DNA from: Actinomycetales bacterium
GTDB taxonomy: Bacteria > Actinomycetota > Actinomycetes > Actinomycetales > Actinomycetaceae
Direction: 5' to 3'
Assembly (NCBI GenBank): GCA_015655375.1
Contig: JAATFD010000025.1
Location: 1 to 44,656, forward strand
DNA: 44,656 nucleotides
Part shown: one piece after another, positions 38,966-44,656 of the stretch
Position numbering within the stretch: position 1 is the first letter of the stretch
How the letters are laid out: every line of letters begins with the position of its first letter
Made by a program: the position numbers and the translations under genes
The notes under the pieces: generated by a model
Told to the model about the DNA's origin: nothing
The model's database searches: none
Seen by the model: the letters and a program-made list of their open reading frames with translations, nothing else

Positions 38966-41900
38966 ATGGCCACCTTCCGAACGCTCACTGACCTTGTCTC
39001 GCGTCTCGGCGACGAGGACATCATGGCGATCGTCGGGCCCGCGACGTGGGCGAAGGGCCTGACCTACTTCCGCGCGGGCCGTGTGCTCGACGTTGATGAG
39101 GAGTCGGAGACCCGCGCTATCGGACGCGTCAAGGGCTCCGGCGTCACCTACCGCACGTGGATCGAAGCCGTCGAAGGTCGGCTGGACCTGACCTGCGCCT
39201 GCACGGTGGGACGCGACTGCCGCCACTGCGTGGCCACAGTCCTTGAACTGCGTGAACGGATTCGTCGTGCGACACCTGTCGAGCAGACGTGGCGCACCGC
39301 ACTTGAGGAGCTCGTCGGTGGGACCGGTGTCCAGGGCGAACCGATGGCGTTGCTGGTCGACACCCACGATCCGTCCCAACCGATTTGGTTGACGCCCCTG
39401 CGCACCGGTCCCCATGCCCAGTGGGTCACGCGCCGGGCTGCGTGGCCGGACATCACGAATGCCCAATGGACCTCTGTCACGGAGGGTCTCAATCAGACGC
39501 ACGTCGCCCTATTGCGTGAGGGATACCGTCTGTCGAGGACGGGGATCGCGTGGCGTTCCCCCCACGAGGTGACCCTCGAGTCACTGGGCGATCAGGCTGG
39601 CCCCTGGCTGCGTCGGCTGGACCGGGCCGGACTTGCACTGTTTGCCGATGTCGATCCCGAGGTCCCCCTGGAACTGGACTCGCACCCGTGGCACCTGGGA
39701 GTCGACGCGCGATCAATTTCCGGCGGTCTTTCCCTGTCGGTGGTCGCCAGCGACGGGGAACACGCCCAGCCTCGGCCTCGCATCGATACAGACACCAACC
39801 TGCTGTTGCTCGACGGGGGAACCCGAATCGCGGAGATCCGGGGAGGCGAGGATCTGCGCGACGGTCTGCCTGAGGGCGGGCTGATCGTCCCCGAATCGGA
39901 CGTCGCCGAGTTCCAGGCGCGGTGGATTCCCCGGCTCACGCGAACGGTCGGTGTCGTTTCCACCGATGGATCGCTTGCTGTCGACGACGCTGTGCACCCC
40001 TCCTTGGTCGCGACGGTTCGCCTTGAGGGTTCGGACGCGGTGAGCGTGCACTGGTGGGCGGAATACGCTGTGGGCTCGTCGCGTTCTCGCACACCGGTCG
40101 AGCAAGCGCGTGACGACCTCGAGGTCCTCGAGTTGGTCAAGCGGGTCGACCATGATGCCCGTGGCCTTCACCTTGATCCCGGATTGTGGCGCTCGAAGCT
40201 GGCAACCGTGAGATTCCCGGCCTGGCGCGCTCCCGAATTCCTTCACGACGTCGTCGCCCGCGTTCATCCGGAGGGACTCGAGTGGGACATCGCCGAGGAC
40301 GTCCTGGGCGTCCAAGTCGATGAGTCCGGTTTCGAGATCGACACGTCGCTCGAGGACGGCGACACCTCCGACTGGTTCGGCCTGCGGGTTCGCGTCCTCG
40401 TCGGCGGGCACGAGGTCGAGATGTCGGAATTGCTCTCAGCGCTGGCCTCTGGACAAGATCACCTGCTCGTCGACGGGGTGTGGATCGGCCTCGATGGGGA
40501 GCGCCTCGACCGGTTGCGCGTCCTCCTCGAGGAAGCGGAGCTCCTCGGGGACACGACCGGAGAAGGAACCCGTCTGTCTGTCCTCCAAGCCGGCCTGTGG
40601 AACGACCTCGAGGAACTGTCCGACCATGCCGAGGCTTCCGAGGAATGGACACGACGGGTCGGCGCGGTCTCCGGCCACGGTGAGTTGGTGGGCTTGCCCG
40701 TCTCGGGCTCGACGTTGGCACAACTGCGGCCCTACCAGGAACAGGGTCATCGGTGGCTGACAACGCTGGCTGAACTCGGGTTGGGCGGCATCCTCGCCGA
40801 TGACATGGGTCTGGGAAAGACCCTTCAGATCCTGTCGGCGATTCAAGCGTTGAAGGACCGTGCTCTGTCCGGACGCGAGGGCAAGCGTCCAGACCCGGTG
40901 CTGGTCGTGGCCCCCACCAGCGTGCTGGGCACGTGGCAGCATGAGGCCCATCGTTTCTTCCCCGAGCTGGATGTCGAGGTCGTCTCCTCGACCTCGCGTC
41001 GACGCGGGGAGACCGTCGCGCAGATGAGCGACTTCGTCGACGTTCTCGTGACGTCGTACACAATCGTGCGGATGGAGCCCGACGAATGGGCTGCGCTGCC
41101 CCTGTCGGGCTTGGTCATCGACGAGGCGCAGGCGATCAAGAATCCGCAGACTGCAATCCACGCGGCGCTGATGAGCCTCGACGCACAGTGGAAGGTCGCG
41201 GTCACGGGTACACCGGTCGAGAACTCGGTGGCGGACCTGTGGTCGATCCTCCAGCTGACGGACCCGGGCCTGCTCCCGAAGTGGCGAGTTTTCAACGATC
41301 GGTTCCGTCGGCCCATCGAGTCGGGGGAGGACCCGTCGGCATTGGTCAGGCTGAGGCGACTGACCGGCCCGTTCCTCCTGCGGCGCACGAAGGAGCAAGT
41401 TGCTCCCGATCTGCCCGACAAGACGGAATCCGTCATCGAGGTCGACCTCGGTGAGGAACATCGCCGGATCTACGACCAGTACTTGACTCGCGAGAGAGGC
41501 AAGATCCTCGGCCTGCTCGACGACTTCCAGTCGCACCGCATGGACGTCCTCGCTTCGATCACGCGTCTGCGACAGCTCGCCCTTGACCCCGCGTTGATCG
41601 ACGAGCGTTATTCCTCCGTCGGGTCGGCGAAGGTCGAACTTCTGGCTGACCAACTCGACCAGATCGTCCCGGGCGGACACCAGGTCCTGGTCTTCAGCTC
41701 CTTCACGTCCTTCCTCCAACGGATTCGAGCGGTGCTGGAACGCCGGGGGATCGAGGTCGCCTACCTTGACGGGGCGACGCGCCACCGTGAGGACGTCATC
41801 GAGACGTTCCGGTCCGGGAAGCGCCGGGTCTTCCTCATTTCCTTGAAGGCGGGCGGAACAGGCTTGACCCTGACCGAGGCCGACTATGTCTACGTCATGG

Positions 41901-42130
41901 ACCCCTGGTGGAACCCCGCCGCGGAGGCCCAGGCCGTCGACCGAGCTCACCGCATCGGCCAGTCCAAGAAGGTCAACGTCTACCGTCTGGTTGCCGCCGA
42001 CACGATCGAGGAGAAGGTCCTCGAGTTGCAGGACCGCAAGCGCCACCTGGTCAGCGCGGTCATCGATGGCGGCGGCACCGGTGGCGGCCGGATCAGTGCG
42101 GAGGATCTGAGGTCCTTGCTGGAGGACTGA
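38966..42130 (+). CDS. SNF2-family helicase with SWIM zinc finger
   Basis: A 1054-aa SWI2/SNF2 ATPase. The SWIM finger CxC-x5-CxH is at C77, C79, C85 and H87. A 500-residue region of unknown fold follows. The helicase core begins near residue 590 with LRPYQEQGHRWL. Motif I is DDMGLGKT (Lys618), motif II DEAQ (719-722), motif III VTGTPVEN, motif IV FSSFTSFLQ, motif V SLKAGGTGLTLTEADYV and motif VI QAVDRAHRIGQ. Such proteins translocate on double-stranded DNA and remodel protein-DNA complexes; bacterial roles (RapA-like or DNA repair) are unclear. It lies within the mutasome neighbourhood. Confidence 0.9.
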   Translation: MATFRTLTDLVSRLGDEDIMAIVGPATWAKGLTYFRAGRVLDVDEESETRAIGRVKGSGVTYRTWIEAVEGRLDLTCACTVGRDCRHCVATVLELRERIRRATPVEQTWRTALEELVGGTGVQGEPMALLVDTHDPSQPIWLTPLRTGPHAQWVTRRAAWPDITNAQWTSVTEGLNQTHVALLREGYRLSRTGIAWRSPHEVTLESLGDQAGPWLRRLDRAGLALFADVDPEVPLELDSHPWHLGVDARSISGGLSLSVVASDGEHAQPRPRIDTDTNLLLLDGGTRIAEIRGGEDLRDGLPEGGLIVPESDVAEFQARWIPRLTRTVGVVSTDGSLAVDDAVHPSLVATVRLEGSDAVSVHWWAEYAVGSSRSRTPVEQARDDLEVLELVKRVDHDARGLHLDPGLWRSKLATVRFPAWRAPEFLHDVVARVHPEGLEWDIAEDVLGVQVDESGFEIDTSLEDGDTSDWFGLRVRVLVGGHEVEMSELLSALASGQDHLLVDGVWIGLDGERLDRLRVLLEEAELLGDTTGEGTRLSVLQAGLWNDLEELSDHAEASEEWTRRVGAVSGHGELVGLPVSGSTLAQLRPYQEQGHRWLTTLAELGLGGILADDMGLGKTLQILSAIQALKDRALSGREGKRPDPVLVVAPTSVLGTWQHEAHRFFPELDVEVVSSTSRRRGETVAQMSDFVDVLVTSYTIVRMEPDEWAALPLSGLVIDEAQAIKNPQTAIHAALMSLDAQWKVAVTGTPVENSVADLWSILQLTDPGLLPKWRVFNDRFRRPIESGEDPSALVRLRRLTGPFLLRRTKEQVAPDLPDKTESVIEVDLGEEHRRIYDQYLTRERGKILGLLDDFQSHRMDVLASITRLRQLALDPALIDERYSSVGSAKVELLADQLDQIVPGGHQVLVFSSFTSFLQRIRAVLERRGIEVAYLDGATRHREDVIETFRSGKRRVFLISLKAGGTGLTLTEADYVYVMDPWWNPAAEAQAVDRAHRIGQSKKVNVYRLVAADTIEEKVLELQDRKRHLVSAVIDGGGTGGGRISAEDLRSLLED

Positions 42131-42138
42131 CGAGACGA

Positions 42139-42160
42139 TCGAACAGGTGTTCGATATGAT
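42139..42160 (+). promoter_or_regulatory. SOS promoter of dnaE2 with LexA box
   Basis: TCGAACAGGTGTTCGA (42139-42154) is identical to the imuA' box, including the non-palindromic centre. TATGAT (42155-42160), a near-perfect -10, begins at the next base, so LexA would occupy the -10/-35 spacer. The GTG of dnaE2 follows after 6 bases, implying a leaderless transcript. Confidence 0.85.
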
Positions 42161-42166
42161 CGTGGG

Positions 42167-44656
42167 GTGTCCACCGATCCGGTTGCCTATGCCGAACTGC
42201 ACGCCCACTCCGCCTTCACTTTCCTCGATGGCGCCGACCAGCCGTCCGCCCTGGTTCGCGAAGCACACGAACTCAGGTTGGAAGCGCTGGCCGTCCTTGA
42301 TGTCGACGGGATGTATTCGTCCATCCAAACGACCACCGCAGCGCGTGACACGGGGATGTCGACCGTCTTCGGTGCGGAGCTGACCCTGGATCGCGGTCAG
42401 TTCACCGGGATCGCGGGCGCCGGAGAGCCCACCGTCTGTGAGCCGGGATGGGGCCTCGTCCCCGGTGCCGAGGACCCGGGCATCCGCCTGCCGGTGCTCG
42501 CGACCTCGCCGGGCGGTTACCACGCGCTGTGTCGAGCGATGAGCGACCATGCGCTGGCCCACCCCGGTCGTCGCGAGGCCGCCCACACGCTCAGTGACCT
42601 CGCGAGTGAGGACGGTGCCGACTGGCTGGTCCTGACCGGAACCACCCGGGGACCCCTGCGTCGAGCACTGCGGTCGGGAGGCCGCGAGGCCGCCCGCCGA
42701 CTGCTCGACCACCTGATCGCCCTTTTCGGACGCGAGCAGGTCGCCGTCGAGTCCTGCCTGACGCCCACGACGGCGGATGGGGTGGCCGACGAGCTTGCCG
42801 ATATGGCCTCTGCTGCCCACGTCCCGCTGGTTGCCACGACCGCCGCGCGCTGCTCCGCTCCCGCCTCACAGCCCCTGTCCGACGTGCTCGCGGCGACCCG
42901 GTTGAATGCCTCACTGACTGAAGCCGAGCCCCACCTGCCCGCCTTGCGCGCCTTCTTGCGCAGTCCAGGCGAGATGCTCGCCCTGCATCACCGTCACCCT
43001 GAAGCGGTGTCCACTGCCGCGGCACTCGCCCGCGAGGCAGCCTTCGATCTGCGCATGGTCGCCCCCGATCTGCCCGGCACCGACGTTCCCGACGGTTACA
43101 CAGAGACGACATGGCTGCGCGAGCTGACCCGGCGCGGTGCCCTCGACCGCTATGGGACACGTGAGGAGAGCCCCAGCGCGTGGACGACGATCGACCACGA
43201 ACTCGAGATCATCGAGAGCCGTCGTTTCCCGGGCTACTTCCTCATCGTCAAGGAGATCGTCGACTTCTGCTCCTCCCGGCACATCCTGTGCCAGGGGAGA
43301 GGCTCGGCCGCGAACTCCGCTGTCTGCTTCTCATTGGGCATCACCGCCGTCGATGCGGTGAAACACCAGCTGATGTTCGAACGCTTTCTCTCCGAAGGGC
43401 GCGCCGGGTATCCCGACATCGACCTCGACATCGAGGCCGTGCGTCGCGAGGAGGTCATCCAGCACGTCTACGAACACTACGGGCGCGACCGCGCGGCCCA
43501 GGTCGCCAACGTCATCAGCTACCGGCCCCGCTCCGCGATCCGCGACGCCGCACGTGCCCTGGGGTATGCTCCCGGCGTCGCCCTGTCCTGGTCGCGGGGG
43601 ACGTCACGCGGCGGGGACACGGATGCCTCCGGGATGCCCGAGGACGTGCGAGCGGTGGCCGGGGCCCTTCAGCGCCTGCCCCGCCACATGGGGATCCACC
43701 CGGGTGGCATGGTGCTCACCGACACCCCCGTCTCCGAGGTCTGCCCCGTGGTGTGGGCGGCGAAGGACGGGCGCACCGTCCTCCAGTGGGACAAGGACGA
43801 CTGCGCCGATGCCGGGCTGGTCAAATTCGACCTGCTAGGGCTGGGAATGCTGACGGCGTTGCGTCACGCCTTCGACTGGCTGGAGGCCCGCGGCGTGCGC
43901 ACCGAGCAGGGACGTGTCCTCGGCCTGCACAGCGTGCCCGAGGAAGACTCACGCGTCTACGACCTGCTGTGCGCGGCCGACACCATTGGGGTCTTCCAAG
44001 TCGAGTCGCGCGCCCAGATGAACACGCTGCCGCGGCTTCGGCCCCGGGAGTTCTACGACATCGTCGTCGAGGTCGCGCTCATCCGGCCCGGGCCGATCCA
44101 GGGACACGCGGTCAACCCCTATCTGCGGCGACGTCGGGGGCGCGAGGCACAGACCCCCTTGCACCACTCGATGGAGAAGGCCCTGAAGCGGACCCTCGGC
44201 GTGCCGCTCTTCCAGGAGCAACTCATGCAGATCGCCATCGACGCGGCCGGGTTCTCAGCGAGCCAGGCCGACGAACTTCGCCGGGCGATGGGCTCGAAGC
44301 GTTCCCCGGAGCGGATGGAGGCGCTGCGCCCTCGGCTCTACCAGGGGCTGGCCGGCAATGGCATTCCCGAGGACGTCGCCGATCAGATCTTTGCCCAGCT
44401 CAAGGGCTTCGCGGACTTCGGGTTCCCGGAGTCCCACGCCTTCTCCTTCGCGAACATCGTTTATGCCTCCGCCTGGCTCAAGGTCCACCATCCCGAGGAG
44501 TTCTTCGCGGGGTTGCTCGCTTCCCAGCCGATGGGGTTCTACTCACCGGCGACCCTGGTCCAGGATGCGTTGCGCCACGGGGTCACGGTCGGCGGCCCGG
44601 ACATCCAGGATTCCGAGGTCGGGGCGTGCGTGCGCCCGACGGGCCGGGAAGCGGGC
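42167..44656 (+). CDS. dnaE2: error-prone DNA polymerase DnaE2 (5' part, runs off window)
   Basis: The first 830 residues of a C-family DNA polymerase; the frame is still open at the window end. Full DnaE2 is usually about 1,050-1,100 aa. The PHP domain begins with AELHAHSAFTFLDGA. Catalytic aspartates are D417, D419 and D421 in YPDIDLDIE. PGRGSAANSAV-type QGRGSAANSAVCFSLG, HMGIHPGGMVL, LGLGMLTAL and FGFPESHAFSFANIVYASAWLKVHHPEEF are DnaE/DnaE2 signatures; this last block and the LexA box mark DnaE2 rather than the replicative DnaE1. It is the translesion polymerase of the ImuA'/ImuB mutasome. The GTG start sits 6 bases after a -10 box. Confidence 0.95.
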   Translation, partial: MSTDPVAYAELHAHSAFTFLDGADQPSALVREAHELRLEALAVLDVDGMYSSIQTTTAARDTGMSTVFGAELTLDRGQFTGIAGAGEPTVCEPGWGLVPGAEDPGIRLPVLATSPGGYHALCRAMSDHALAHPGRREAAHTLSDLASEDGADWLVLTGTTRGPLRRALRSGGREAARRLLDHLIALFGREQVAVESCLTPTTADGVADELADMASAAHVPLVATTAARCSAPASQPLSDVLAATRLNASLTEAEPHLPALRAFLRSPGEMLALHHRHPEAVSTAAALAREAAFDLRMVAPDLPGTDVPDGYTETTWLRELTRRGALDRYGTREESPSAWTTIDHELEIIESRRFPGYFLIVKEIVDFCSSRHILCQGRGSAANSAVCFSLGITAVDAVKHQLMFERFLSEGRAGYPDIDLDIEAVRREEVIQHVYEHYGRDRAAQVANVISYRPRSAIRDAARALGYAPGVALSWSRGTSRGGDTDASGMPEDVRAVAGALQRLPRHMGIHPGGMVLTDTPVSEVCPVVWAAKDGRTVLQWDKDDCADAGLVKFDLLGLGMLTALRHAFDWLEARGVRTEQGRVLGLHSVPEEDSRVYDLLCAADTIGVFQVESRAQMNTLPRLRPREFYDIVVEVALIRPGPIQGHAVNPYLRRRRGREAQTPLHHSMEKALKRTLGVPLFQEQLMQIAIDAAGFSASQADELRRAMGSKRSPERMEALRPRLYQGLAGNGIPEDVADQIFAQLKGFADFGFPESHAFSFANIVYASAWLKVHHPEEFFAGLLASQPMGFYSPATLVQDALRHGVTVGGPDIQDSEVGACVRPTGREAG

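Noticed and set aside
40436-42820. 794-aa minus-strand frame
   Set aside because: It is antisense to the SNF2 helicase and dnaE2, both of which have full catalytic motifs. The long frame reflects high GC content.

Overview
This is a high-GC chromosomal window from an actinobacterium, most likely Actinomycetaceae (Actinomyces/Schaalia-like). The evidence is gene content (SufR-led suf operon, DUF4191, steA/steB, imuA'-imuB-dnaE2 mutasome), the order of the pyrG neighbourhood, frequent 4-base ATGA/GTGA gene overlaps, TANNNT -10 boxes and several apparently leaderless genes. The family-level placement is inference. I see no prophage, insertion sequence, CRISPR array or tRNA gene.

Layout. (1) 1-108: the 3' end of a 5S rRNA gene and its terminator. 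(2) 220-11456: a conserved actinobacterial block, from memory collinear with M. tuberculosis Rv1691-Rv1700: TPR-like + HAD phosphatase (here one 977-aa protein with an Arg/Gly/Asp-rich N-terminus), a small conserved protein, tlyA, nadK, recN, steA, steB/mctB, pyrG and a Nudix ADP-ribose pyrophosphatase. (3) 11621-18095: Fe-S cluster assembly operon sufR-sufB-sufD-sufC-sufS-sufU-sufT, with a strong hairpin between sufD and sufC. (4) 18189-21243, minus strand: a queuosine-salvage pair (precursor transporter and tRNA-guanine transglycosylase), then a zinc metallopeptidase whose membrane anchor is out of frame. (5) 21405-23015: ABC-F ATPase, then about 400 bp without a recognisable gene. (6) 23429-29156, minus strand: MFS transporter, DUF4191 protein, and a polar amino-acid ABC transporter with two paralogous lipoprotein binding proteins. 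(7) 29364-30536: a degenerate membrane-anchored protein kinase. (8) 30619-33868, minus strand: lpdA-sucB, the E3 and E2 subunits of a 2-oxo acid dehydrogenase. (9) 34097-35649: membrane protein, trmL and a PEBP-family protein. (10) 35777-44656: DNA damage and mutagenesis segment: imuA'-imuB, thymidine kinase, a SWIM-SNF2 helicase and dnaE2, which runs off the window. Identical perfect LexA boxes (TCGAACAGGTGTTCGA) precede imuA' and dnaE2.

How the genes work together. The suf genes build Fe-S clusters under a Cys-containing SufR repressor. lpdA-sucB serve central carbon metabolism, and nadK and pyrG supply cofactor and nucleotide. The queuosine pair imports a deazapurine base and inserts it into tRNA. 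The imuA'/imuB/dnaE2 set forms an SOS-induced translesion mutasome split by tdk and a SNF2 helicase. Observations most worth following up are the RG-rich/TPR/HAD fusion, the compensated double frameshift in the metallopeptidase, the run of leaderless promoters (including a LexA-controlled one for dnaE2), the kinase-like membrane protein, and the intra-operon suf hairpin.
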